In this document: in pieces, positions 25,173-34,473 of the stretch | Layout: the number at the start of each line of letters is the position of its first letter | Position numbering within the stretch: the first letter of the stretch is position 1 | Assembly (NCBI RefSeq): GCF_010501075.1 | Contig: NZ_QVMN01000001.1 | Coordinates: 1 to 64,000 of the forward strand | Length of the DNA stretch: 64,000 nt | Source of the DNA: Dysgonomonas sp. 25 | GTDB lineage: Bacteria; Bacteroidota; Bacteroidia; Bacteroidales; Dysgonomonadaceae | Direction: 5' to 3' | Notes under the pieces: model-generated | What the model was told of the DNA's origin: nothing | The model's input: the letters and a program-made list of their open reading frames with translations, nothing else | The model's database searches: none | Translations under genes and position numbers: made by a program

Positions 25173-25811
25173 TTACTTCCAGTAAGTGACCTCATCCACA
25201 CTATAGCGTGTTGTGTCATGAGGCGCTTCGGCAGCCTTACCAATCGAGATGATGAGGGTAGGGAAGTAGCGCGAACTATCCATCCCCAAAGCTTTAGAGA
25301 TGCCTTCGCGATCGAAACCGCCTATTGGATTCGTGTCATAACCGTAAGCTTTTGCCGAAAGCATAAGTTGCATGCACACAAACCCGCAATCGAGCATTTG
25401 CGATGCCAACAACTGTTCGTGCGATACCTGAGCCCGGTATGATGTAATCATTTGCAGGAATTTTTCTTTATTCGCCTCGTCGCGTATACCGAGTTTCACA
25501 TCTGCCGAAAGAATACTTTCAGCCGAACCGATGCTTGCCATATCGGCATATACCACTATCAGCGCCGAAGATGTTTCGTGCTGCAACTGGTTGAAAGCCA
25601 TATAAGGTTTTACCAGTTCTTTGCCTTCGGCCGAGTCTACAACGACAAAGCGCCAAGGTTGCAGGTTCAGCGACGACGGGGCTGTCATAGCATCCTGAAT
25701 GATATTGCTCATCTCTTCGTGGCTGATTTTGACCGATGGATCATACTTGCGGATTGAACAACGCTTTTCGAATACTTCGTTTGCCGGATTTGTTACTTTC
25801 TTTAGTCTCAT
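25173..25811 (-). CDS. Nitroreductase family protein
   Basis: This 212-residue protein is a flavin-dependent NAD(P)H oxidoreductase of the nitroreductase fold. FMN-binding segments are CSIRKYDP (about residues 17-24), APSSLNLQPWRF (about 44-55) and the C-terminal IGGFDREGISKAL. It has no signal peptide and should be cytoplasmic. It leads a three-gene operon with two exported hydrolases, an unusual mix of locations. Two predicted promoters within tandem repeats lie 105-178 nt upstream. Confidence 0.9.
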   Translation of the reverse strand: MRLKKVTNPANEVFEKRCSIRKYDPSVKISHEEMSNIIQDAMTAPSSLNLQPWRFVVVDSAEGKELVKPYMAFNQLQHETSSALIVVYADMASIGSAESILSADVKLGIRDEANKEKFLQMITSYRAQVSHEQLLASQMLDCGFVCMQLMLSAKAYGYDTNPIGGFDREGISKALGMDSSRYFPTLIISIGKAAEAPHDTTRYSVDEVTYWK

Positions 25812-25868
25812 GTTTATAGTTGATTTAGTTTCTAACTTAATTTGATAAATTTGATATAGTCAAGCCGG

Positions 25869-25923
25869 GCGCAATCAAGCTTGCTTGAGATTGCCGGGGC
25901 GCATCCTATATTATACAAATATA
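25869..25923 (-). repeat. Promoter/hairpin module, copy 1 of a 66-bp tandem duplication
   Basis: On the minus strand the unit reads TATATTTG (25923-25916), then a near-palindrome in the leader (GCAATCAAGC/GCTTGAGATTGC). The same order recurs exactly 66 bp to the right. Confidence 0.8.
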
Positions 25924-25934
25924 GTGAAAGTCGA

Positions 25935-25989
25935 GCGCAATCGAGCTTGCTCAAGATTGCCGAGACGCATCCTATATTATACAAATATA
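25935..25989 (-). repeat. Promoter/hairpin module, copy 2 of a 66-bp tandem duplication
   Basis: TATATTTG is on the minus strand at 25989-25982, followed by GCAATCGAGC/GCTCAAGATTGC. Relative to copy 1, one stem pair changed from A-T to G-C on both arms. The copies match at most positions. Confidence 0.8.
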
Positions 25990-26013
25990 AACAAAACTTA
26001 TTCAAAAAAGTGA

Positions 26014-26021
26014 TACCTTTG
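26014..26021 (+). promoter_or_regulatory. ruvA: -7 promoter box of ruvA
   Basis: TACCTTTG lies 127 nt upstream of ruvA and 24 nt from the outer copy of the opposing promoter module. Confidence 0.55.
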
Positions 26022-26148
26022 CCCTCTGAAAAATACTTCTTCCCGTTTCTGGAAAAGCGATAGCATGTCGTTAAATAGATGCGTGGAAGATATACGTTTT
26101 TCAAATTATTAACGTTATACATACAAAACAACAAAAGAATTATCACGT

Positions 26149-26733
26149 ATGATTGATTATATAAAAGGCGAAATAGCCGAATTGACGCCTACATCGGTTA
26201 CCGTAGAAACGGGAGGAATCGGCTATCTTATTCATATTTCGCTCAATACCTATACGGCGCTCTCGGGGCAGAAATCAACAAAACTGTTTATCTCCGAAAT
26301 CATCCGCGAAGATGCGCATAATCTTTTCGGATTTTATGATAAATACGAGCGCGAATTGTTCCTGCTGCTTATCAGTGTGTCGGGGATAGGAGCGAATACG
26401 GCGCGGATGATACTTTCGTCATTGAACCCTCAGGAGCTGGTAGCTGTTATAACCTCCGGGAACGTAGATGCACTGAAGTCGGTGAAGGGAATCGGGCTGA
26501 AAACGGCACAGCGTGTGATTATCGACCTCAAAGATAAAGTAAAAGCCGAGGGAGTAGAGCTAAACTCTTTGCTGGCCTCTACTGTCAATCCGGCGGGAGA
26601 AGAAGCCACAGCCGCATTGGTTATGTTGGGATTCCCACAGCAGGCTTCGCAGAAAGTGGTTTCCAAAATACTGAAAGACAGTCCCGAAAGCACAGTGGAA
26701 GAAATTATCAAGACTTCGCTGAAAATGTTATAG
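26149..26733 (+). CDS. ruvA: Holliday junction branch migration protein RuvA
   Basis: This 194-residue protein binds four-way junctions and loads the RuvB motor during recombination repair. The N-terminal OB fold begins [20 protein letters not shown]. Two helix-hairpin-helix motifs follow ([14 protein letters not shown] and [14 protein letters not shown], about residues 78-130). A flexible link leads to the RuvB-binding domain III (about residues 150-194). Length is normal. sprA follows after 25 nt, so the two genes probably share a transcript. I recall this neighbourhood from flavobacteria. Confidence 0.95.
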   Translation: MIDYIKGEIAELTPTSVTVETGGIGYLIHISLNTYTALSGQKSTKLFISEIIREDAHNLFGFYDKYERELFLLLISVSGIGANTARMILSSLNPQELVAVITSGNVDALKSVKGIGLKTAQRVIIDLKDKVKAEGVELNSLLASTVNPAGEEATAALVMLGFPQQASQKVVSKILKDSPESTVEEIIKTSLKML

Positions 26734-26758
26734 TTAAAGAATAAATAGTATTCTGATA

Positions 26759-29700
26759 TTGAGACGTTTCGTTAAATATTTGGTAATAATAATCTTTTCT
26801 GTCTGTTCGGTCAGCTTATTTTCCGGTATCGGTGCCGGAAGAAACCTGTCCGGGATGGATAGCTCTTTATTGCCCGAAATAGCCTATCAGGATACCATTC
26901 AGCCACAGGATACGATTGTCCGTTTTCCCGTAAAGAGAACCCAAATTACCAATTATGGCGATTTGAACCAGACAAACCCCATAGACCTGAAAGATCCGGG
27001 AAATATACAAACCGAAGTGGATTATGACCCTAAATCGGGATTGTATATGTTTCGCACCCGTTTGGGCGATGATTCCTATTTTACCCCTTTCACGCTCACT
27101 TTTGACGAGTATTCCGATTATACCCTGAAGCAGTCGATGTCGGATTACTTCCGTCAGCGGAATGCGCTCTCGGCAGCCGGAAAGTCGGATAAGGATAACG
27201 ACTTTGTGTTGAAAAATATCAACCTGAGCATGACGCCTCTGGATAGGATTTTCGGGCCCGGAGGAGTAAAACTGAATCTGAATGGATATGCCGAAGCCAA
27301 GCTCGGTTTGAAGAGGACAACAAGTAAGAATCCAACCCTTTCGCAGCGAAGCCGTAACCGTACGACCTTCGATTTCGATCAGGATATTCAGGTGAATGTA
27401 GACGCTTCGGTAGGCGAAAAGGTAAACTTCGACCTGAACTACGATACAAAAGCTGCTTTCGATTTCGATTCCAAGAAGATAAAGTTAGGCTATCAGGGGC
27501 ACGAAGACGAGATAATCAAGAAAATAGAAGCCGGAAATGTCAGCATGGCTACAACCAACTCGCTGATAAACGGCGGATCTGCCTTGTTCGGTATCAATAC
27601 CGAACTTCAATTCGGGCGCTTGCGTGTCAATGCGATTGTAGCCCAGCAGGAGGCGGAAAGCCGTTCGCTGCAAACCGAAGGCGGGGTGCAAAATACCGAG
27701 TTTGAGTTTCGTTCGTCCGATTACGACGAGAACCGCCACTTTTTCCTCGGACATTATTTCCGCGATCACTACGATGAGGGAATGTCGCAACTTCCGGCTG
27801 TTGTTTCCAAAATAACCATATCGCGTATCGAAGTATGGGTGACCAATAAGCGTGGAAACTACGAGCAGGCACGGAACTTTGTGGCTTTTGCCGATTTGGG
27901 AGAATCCGACAAAATTAAGAATACAACGCAATGGGGTACAATAGCTCCTTCGATGCCATACAACGGCGCGAACACCCTCTATAATGGCATGATTTCCACC
28001 TATAGTGGAATAAGGGATATTTCGAGGGTTAATTCCCTGTTGGGCGCTATACCATTGGAGAACGGACAGGATTACGAAAAAGTAGAACGTGCGCGGTTGC
28101 TTTCTTCTACGGAATATACCTATAATGCACAGTTGGGATATCTATCCCTCACATCGGCATTGCAAAGCGATGAGGTACTGGCTGTCGCTTTCGAATACCA
28201 GTATCAGGGAACGACTTATCAGGTGGGAGAGTTTTCGGCGGATATTGTCGAAACATACGAGCCGGGGAATGCCAAATCGGGTTCGCTTATCCTGAAACTC
28301 CTGAAGCCGGTTTCGCTTTCTCCTAATTCCTATTCGTGGGATTTGATGATGAAAAACGTCTATAGCCTTGGTGCAGCCAACAATATGACCGTCAACAACG
28401 TTCAGAAAGAAGGATTCCGTTTGCAGATTGCTTATCAGACCGATTCGGTAGGGACATACCTCACTTATCTGACCGAAGGGGCAATCAAAGATAAGCCCTT
28501 GTTGAATGTGATGAATATGGACCGTCTGAATTCGAATGATAAACCTGTTCAGGATGGCAGGGGGAATATCGGGGACGGTATTTTTGACTATATCGACGGT
28601 TTTACCGTGAAAGCCGAAAACGGACGCATATTCTTCCCTGTGGTAGAACCGTTCGGTAGCTGGTTAGATCAAAAAATCGGCAGTGCAACAATTGCGCAGA
28701 AATATGTTTATCCCGAACTTTATACATTGAGCAAAACGGCTGCGGAACAGGTCGCCGAAAAGAATAAATTCAAAATCTACGGTAAATATCGGGGTAGTTC
28801 GTCTGCCTCTACCGGAGATATCAGCCTCAATGCTACCAACGTGCCTCAAGGTTCGGTCAGGGTGACGGCAGGAGGGCAGCAACTGACCGAGGGTGTCGAC
28901 TATATTATCGATTACCTTTCGGGGACGGTGACTATTATCAACGAAGAAATCAAAGAATCGAACACGCCTGTGCAGGTTTCGCTCGAAGACCGTACATTCA
29001 GCATGCAGCGCAAAACGTTGCTGGGAATGAATCTCAGCTATGAATTCTCGAAGAAGCTGACAATGGGCGGAACGATTATGCATATGTACGAGAAGCCGCT
29101 CACCAACAAAACGACTATCGGTAGCGAATCGGTAAAAAATACCTTGTGGGGCTTGAATATGTCTTACAATTCGCAATCGCAATGGCTGACGAATATGATA
29201 GATAAGCTTCCGTTCGTGGAAGCAACACAACCTTCACAAATCTCGTTCACCGGAGAATTTGCCCAATTGATAGCCGGACATTATAAGAACGGGAATATGG
29301 GCGGATATTCCTATATCGACGATTTCGAATCGTCCGAATCACGTATCGACCTGAAAAATCCGTATGGATGGGCACTGTCTTCTACGCCGTCGTTCTTCCC
29401 CGAAGCTACTCTCAGCAACGATATAAACTACGGCAAGAACAGGGCGATGATGTCTTGGTTTATGATCGACGGAATGTTTACGCGCAAAGGATCGTCCCTT
29501 ACCCCGCAGCATATCAAGAACGATAAGAAGCAGTTATCGAATCACTTTGTCCGCGAAATCGGTATAAGGGAATTATATCCGAATAAAGACTTGTCTTTCG
29601 ACGACGCAGGCGTTATTTCTGCCCTCAATATATCTTACTATCCCGAAGAAAGAGGCCCTTATAACCTCGATGCAACCAATATCGACTCTGACGGTAAATT

Positions 29701-32700
29701 GCGCGATCCGGATAAGCGTTGGGGAGGGATAACCCGTAAGCTCGAAATCAGGGACTTTGAGACATCCAATGTCGAATACATCGAGTTTTGGCTGATGGAT
29801 CCGTTTGTATATAACGATACGCTGCCTCCTGCTTTGCAGAATAAGGGTGGGGACTTCTATATCGATTTGGGTGATATATCCGAGGATGTACTGAAAGACG
29901 GAAAGAAATTCTATGAAAACGGCCTCCCGACCGATGGCGACCTTACTTCCGTTGAATATACAGAATGGGGAAAAGTGCCAAAACGCCAGTCGACGGTTTA
30001 TGCCTTTGATAACAATTTGAGCGACGAGCAGAAAAGAAGACAGGACGTCGGTCTGAATGGATTAAGTACCGAAGAAGAACTTAATTTCCCGGCATATTCT
30101 AATTATGTAACCGCCTACCGTGCCGCTCTGTCCCCTACGGCCGAGACGGAACAATCGGCTAATCCTTTTTCTCCATTGAATGATCCGTCGGGAGATAATT
30201 TCCATTTCTATCGCAGTTCGTACTATGACGAGCAAAAAACGAGCATTTTAGATCGTTACAAATATTTCAACGGAAGTGAAGGAAACACTGTTGGCTTCCC
30301 GGATGAGAAATATTCCACAACTGCGCGTACAGTACCTGATGTAGAAGATATGGATCAGGACAATACGATGAACGAAACTGAATCGTATTACCAGTATAAA
30401 CTCGAATTGAAACCGACCAAAATGCAGGTCGGTCAGAATTGTATCACCGAAATGCGGGAGGTCGAAGTCGATCTGAGGGATGGAAGTAAAGGAAAGGTGA
30501 AATGGTATCAGTTCAAGATTCCTGTTCGCCAACCCACCAGCAAAAAAGGGAATATCAGCGGATTCAAGAGCATACGTTTTATGCGTATGTTTATGACCGA
30601 ATTTACACAGACTACTTTCCTTCGTTTCGGTACATTGCAACTTGTACGCGGCGATTGGCGGACATACGAAAATACGCTTAATGCCAATAATGCTCCTTCG
30701 GGGACAGGTACGATAGACGTAACGCGTGTCAATATCGAAGAAAATAGCAATAAACAGCCTGTGAGCTATGTTTTGCCGCCGGGGTTAAGTCGTTCGGAAA
30801 CAGCCAATCAGGCACAATTGCTGCAGGATAATGAACAATCGTTATCGTTGACTGTCAACAGCCTCGACGCAAAAGATGCCCGAGGTGTATACAAAAATAC
30901 GATGTATGATATGCGTCGCTACAAACGCTTGCAGATGTTTACACATGCCGAGCAATTGATAAACGGCACCCCTCTCGAGGACGGTGATTTTTCAGTGTTC
31001 ATCCGTCTGGGTAGCGACTATAAAAATAACTACTACGAATACGAAGTGCCATTGTCGCTGACACCGCATGACACTTATCAGAACAGCAATAATGCACATC
31101 GCGAAATCGTGTGGCCGGCCGGCAATATGCTCGACTTCCCGCTGGAAATACTGAAAGATCTGAAATTGAGCCGGAATAAGAAAAAACGAGTAGCCGGGTC
31201 TACTATTAATTATACGACGGTTTATTCCGAGTATGATCCATACAAACCTGCCAATAAAATCAGCATTGTCGGTAATCCGTCTCTGGCGGAGGTATATGTC
31301 ATCATGATAGGGGTGCGCAATAATTCGCGCCACACACGTTCGGGTGAAGTCTGGGTGAATGAATTGCGCCTGACCGACTTCGACGACGAGGGCGGATGGG
31401 CTGCCCAAGGTAATCTGAATGTTGCCCTGTCGGATATCGGTACGGTGAACGTGGCAGGAAGAAAAGAGACTGTCGGCTTTGGAGCATTGGATCAAAGCCT
31501 GCTCGAACGGCGTCAGGACGATTATACGATCTATAATATCTCGGTGAACCTCGACTTAGGGCGTTTTATTCCTGAAAAGGCAAAATTGAGTATTCCGTTC
31601 TATTATGCCTATTCCAATCAGGAAACCAAGCCGGAATATGATCCGTTCAATACCGATGTGAAACTGAACGAATCGATAGCTGCTATGGATACCAAGGCGG
31701 AAAAGGATTCGGTCAAGAGCCTCGCCGTCGAACGTATGACGACACGAAGCCTAAGCTTTACGAATGTGAAATCGAACGTTCAGAGTAAGACACCGATGCC
31801 TTACGATCCGGCGAACTTTAGTTTCAACTATGCTTATAATCAGAGCAACAACGAAACGCCTACGACGGCATACGACAAAGCGAAGGATTATAAACTGGGC
31901 GTGAGCTATACCTATACGCCGCTTGCCAAGACATGGGAGCCGTTCAAGAATGTAAAAGGCAAATCTGGAACAGCTAAGTTCGCTAAATCTATCGGCTTCA
32001 ACTACCTGCCGAGCAATATCGCTTTCAACTCCGTAATGACGCGCTATTATACCGAAACGCTTACGCGTGATATTGAGAGTATTTATGCCGGAGGCGGAAG
32101 TGACCAGAAATTTCTGACATGGAGCCAGTCATTCTATTGGGATCGCGATTTCTCAATGAACTGGGATTTGACAAAGAATCTGAAAATATCTTTCCAATCG
32201 GGTACAAGAGCCGAAATAGAAGAGCCTTATCTGCAAGTAAATAAAAACGTAAACAGAGACGATTATGATCGTTGGCGCGATACGGTTTGGAACAGTATCA
32301 AGCATCTGGGCGATCCGCTGTCGTATAAACAATATGCTAAGGTGACTTATCAAATCCCGACGCGTTCTGTTCCGGCTTTAGACTGGATTACGTCCAATGC
32401 ATCGTACGAAAGCTCCTATCAGTGGGATAGGGGAGTGAATATCGGTGTCGACAGCCTCACTATGGGGAATACCATCAATAATATGATGACATTGGGTATC
32501 ACAAGCCGTATGGATTTGACTTCTTTGTACAGGAAGTCGAGCTATCTGAGAAAGGTGAATGAGCGTTTCGACAGGCGTACGTCTAACAGGCAGGCGCAGC
32601 GCCGCCCGCAAGCACAGGAGCGTCAGCAGCCGAAGAAACGCTTTACGCAGGAGATTCTGCTGACGAAAGATTCAGCCTATACCCTTAGACACGGGCTCGA

Positions 32701-34321
32701 TACGAAGAAGCTGGAGATTCTGGCGAAGAAAGACGGTAAACCGTACAAGCTGAAATATAAGCGTATAGATAACAATACGATAAGGATAACCAATAAAGAT
32801 AGCGCCCGGATACAACTTTCCGTTGAGAGCAAGCAAGTAGACGGTGAAGGAAATAAATTCTGGTCGGATGTGGCGGATTATTCCGCACGCGGGTTGATGT
32901 CGATCCGCAATATCGAACTGAAATACTCGAACCGGAAAGAAACATCTATATCCGGCTTCAAGCCGAAAGTAGGAGACATGTTTGGTCAGAAAAACTATTC
33001 CGACTATGGCATGACACCGGGATTGGGATTTGCATTCGGTTTCGATGGCGGAGAAGATTTCGTAAATAAAGCATATGACCGCAACTGGTTATTGATGAAC
33101 GACTATAATACCATTCCGGCTATCTATAATCAAGCCGAGAAAATGGAAATACGATCGCAGATAGAGCCGTTCAAAGGATTCAGAATAGAAGTAAATGCCG
33201 GCCGCGAACGCAACAGGCGCACCGAATACCAATATATGTACGACGGACAGCCTCGCCTCTATGGAGGTAGCTTCTCTATTACGACGATTGCGCTTTCTTC
33301 GGCCTTTGATTCGGGGAATGCTAAAAATGGCTATAAATCCAAAGCATTCGACCGTTTCCTGCGCAACAGGATGAGTGTCAAATATCGCTTGGAAAATAAA
33401 TACCAGCATGTTAATTATCCGAATGCCGGATTTATCGCTTCCGATCCGAATAATTCAGGCTATAGAGGAAATCCGTATGATCCCACTACCGCCGGAGATG
33501 TAAGCCTCAATTCGCCGGATGTGCTGATTCCTGCATTTTTGGCAGCCTATACAGGCAATAGTGCCGACAAGATATCATTGTCCGCTTTCCCATCGTTGTG
33601 GAAACTGTTGCCTAATTGGACGATAAATTATGACGGATTAACGAATATCCCGTTCATCAAACAGCATTTCAAGTCTATCCGGTTGAATCATGCCTATAAT
33701 TGTACCTATCAGGTAGGAAATTATAACTCCTTCACTACGTGGGTCGAAGCTGACGGAGGTGACGGTCTTGGATTTATCCGTGACGTATTGTCGGGCAAAC
33801 CTGTGCCGTCGTCGCCGTATAATATCTCCTCGGTGAGTATTGTGGAAGCCTTCAATCCATTGATTGGCCTCGAAGGGGTAATGAGTAACAGTTTGTCGTT
33901 CAACGGACGATATAACAACAGCCGTACGCTGACGTTGAATACCTCGTCGTACCAGATAATCGAAACCTTGCAGAAAGAGCTTGTGGTAGGGATGGGGTAT
34001 CGAATTAATGATTTCAACAGGGTAATCGGTCTGACAGCCAAGCCGGCAGAGGGAGTCAATAATGATTTGAATCTGAAAGTGGATTTGTCTCACAGGACGC
34101 AACAGACGCTCATCCGAAAAATTCAGGAGAATTATACGCAGGCTACTGCCGGAACGACGATTATTACTCTCAAATGTTCGGCGGCATATACTATGACGCG
34201 GGCATTGACTTTGAGCGCCTTTTTCGACCACATTATTAATGAACCGCTCATCACGGCAGTTGGCTATCCTACAACGAATTCCAACTTCGGTATAAGCCTT
34301 AAATTTACCTTGCAACAATAA
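26759..34321 (+). CDS. sprA: SprA/Sov, type IX secretion outer-membrane translocon
   Basis: This 2520-residue protein matches SprA of Flavobacterium and Sov of Porphyromonas, the very large beta-barrel that forms the T9SS pore; known members are of similar length (about 2400-2500). A signal peptide is at residues 1-27. The SprA N-terminal signature is clear (NLNGYAEAKLGL, FDFDQDIQVNVDASVGEKVN, then INGGSALFGINTELQFGRL). Most of the rest consists of alternating beta-strand segments, and the protein ends in strand-like GISLKFTLQQ. The only start in position is TTG at 26759. It follows ruvA by 25 nt. The rprXY kinase and regulator genes follow. Confidence 0.94.
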   Translation: MRRFVKYLVIIIFSVCSVSLFSGIGAGRNLSGMDSSLLPEIAYQDTIQPQDTIVRFPVKRTQITNYGDLNQTNPIDLKDPGNIQTEVDYDPKSGLYMFRTRLGDDSYFTPFTLTFDEYSDYTLKQSMSDYFRQRNALSAAGKSDKDNDFVLKNINLSMTPLDRIFGPGGVKLNLNGYAEAKLGLKRTTSKNPTLSQRSRNRTTFDFDQDIQVNVDASVGEKVNFDLNYDTKAAFDFDSKKIKLGYQGHEDEIIKKIEAGNVSMATTNSLINGGSALFGINTELQFGRLRVNAIVAQQEAESRSLQTEGGVQNTEFEFRSSDYDENRHFFLGHYFRDHYDEGMSQLPAVVSKITISRIEVWVTNKRGNYEQARNFVAFADLGESDKIKNTTQWGTIAPSMPYNGANTLYNGMISTYSGIRDISRVNSLLGAIPLENGQDYEKVERARLLSSTEYTYNAQLGYLSLTSALQSDEVLAVAFEYQYQGTTYQVGEFSADIVETYEPGNAKSGSLILKLLKPVSLSPNSYSWDLMMKNVYSLGAANNMTVNNVQKEGFRLQIAYQTDSVGTYLTYLTEGAIKDKPLLNVMNMDRLNSNDKPVQDGRGNIGDGIFDYIDGFTVKAENGRIFFPVVEPFGSWLDQKIGSATIAQKYVYPELYTLSKTAAEQVAEKNKFKIYGKYRGSSSASTGDISLNATNVPQGSVRVTAGGQQLTEGVDYIIDYLSGTVTIINEEIKESNTPVQVSLEDRTFSMQRKTLLGMNLSYEFSKKLTMGGTIMHMYEKPLTNKTTIGSESVKNTLWGLNMSYNSQSQWLTNMIDKLPFVEATQPSQISFTGEFAQLIAGHYKNGNMGGYSYIDDFESSESRIDLKNPYGWALSSTPSFFPEATLSNDINYGKNRAMMSWFMIDGMFTRKGSSLTPQHIKNDKKQLSNHFVREIGIRELYPNKDLSFDDAGVISALNISYYPEERGPYNLDATNIDSDGKLRDPDKRWGGITRKLEIRDFETSNVEYIEFWLMDPFVYNDTLPPALQNKGGDFYIDLGDISEDVLKDGKKFYENGLPTDGDLTSVEYTEWGKVPKRQSTVYAFDNNLSDEQKRRQDVGLNGLSTEEELNFPAYSNYVTAYRAALSPTAETEQSANPFSPLNDPSGDNFHFYRSSYYDEQKTSILDRYKYFNGSEGNTVGFPDEKYSTTARTVPDVEDMDQDNTMNETESYYQYKLELKPTKMQVGQNCITEMREVEVDLRDGSKGKVKWYQFKIPVRQPTSKKGNISGFKSIRFMRMFMTEFTQTTFLRFGTLQLVRGDWRTYENTLNANNAPSGTGTIDVTRVNIEENSNKQPVSYVLPPGLSRSETANQAQLLQDNEQSLSLTVNSLDAKDARGVYKNTMYDMRRYKRLQMFTHAEQLINGTPLEDGDFSVFIRLGSDYKNNYYEYEVPLSLTPHDTYQNSNNAHREIVWPAGNMLDFPLEILKDLKLSRNKKKRVAGSTINYTTVYSEYDPYKPANKISIVGNPSLAEVYVIMIGVRNNSRHTRSGEVWVNELRLTDFDDEGGWAAQGNLNVALSDIGTVNVAGRKETVGFGALDQSLLERRQDDYTIYNISVNLDLGRFIPEKAKLSIPFYYAYSNQETKPEYDPFNTDVKLNESIAAMDTKAEKDSVKSLAVERMTTRSLSFTNVKSNVQSKTPMPYDPANFSFNYAYNQSNNETPTTAYDKAKDYKLGVSYTYTPLAKTWEPFKNVKGKSGTAKFAKSIGFNYLPSNIAFNSVMTRYYTETLTRDIESIYAGGGSDQKFLTWSQSFYWDRDFSMNWDLTKNLKISFQSGTRAEIEEPYLQVNKNVNRDDYDRWRDTVWNSIKHLGDPLSYKQYAKVTYQIPTRSVPALDWITSNASYESSYQWDRGVNIGVDSLTMGNTINNMMTLGITSRMDLTSLYRKSSYLRKVNERFDRRTSNRQAQRRPQAQERQQPKKRFTQEILLTKDSAYTLRHGLDTKKLEILAKKDGKPYKLKYKRIDNNTIRITNKDSARIQLSVESKQVDGEGNKFWSDVADYSARGLMSIRNIELKYSNRKETSISGFKPKVGDMFGQKNYSDYGMTPGLGFAFGFDGGEDFVNKAYDRNWLLMNDYNTIPAIYNQAEKMEIRSQIEPFKGFRIEVNAGRERNRRTEYQYMYDGQPRLYGGSFSITTIALSSAFDSGNAKNGYKSKAFDRFLRNRMSVKYRLENKYQHVNYPNAGFIASDPNNSGYRGNPYDPTTAGDVSLNSPDVLIPAFLAAYTGNSADKISLSAFPSLWKLLPNWTINYDGLTNIPFIKQHFKSIRLNHAYNCTYQVGNYNSFTTWVEADGGDGLGFIRDVLSGKPVPSSPYNISSVSIVEAFNPLIGLEGVMSNSLSFNGRYNNSRTLTLNTSSYQIIETLQKELVVGMGYRINDFNRVIGLTAKPAEGVNNDLNLKVDLSHRTQQTLIRKIQENYTQATAGTTIITLKCSAAYTMTRALTLSAFFDHIINEPLITAVGYPTTNSNFGISLKFTLQQ

Positions 34322-34402
34322 AAAAACATTAACATATTTGGTGGTCACGAAAAAAAGATTTAGGTTTATTTCGTTAAATGTTAAACAAAATCCATACTCA
34401 TT

Positions 34403-34417
34403 TGTTAAATATTAACA
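34403..34417. promoter_or_regulatory. Palindrome TGTTAA-ATA-TTAACA upstream of rprX
   Basis: Perfect 6-bp arms lie 57 nt before the rprX start codon. A related palindrome sits downstream of rprY at 37083-37098. GTTAAATGTTAAAC at 34373-34386 adds half-sites. An operator role is inference. Confidence 0.45.
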
Positions 34418-34473
34418 GAACGAGAACTGGTATATTTTTTGTTAGCATAATAAAATAGAAGGTAGAACAAAAA

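Noticed and set aside
25832-26146. 104-codon minus-strand open frame with an internal amino-acid repeat
   Set aside because: The apparent protein repeat comes from the 66-bp DNA duplication carrying promoter boxes; it crosses both promoters and has no family resemblance.
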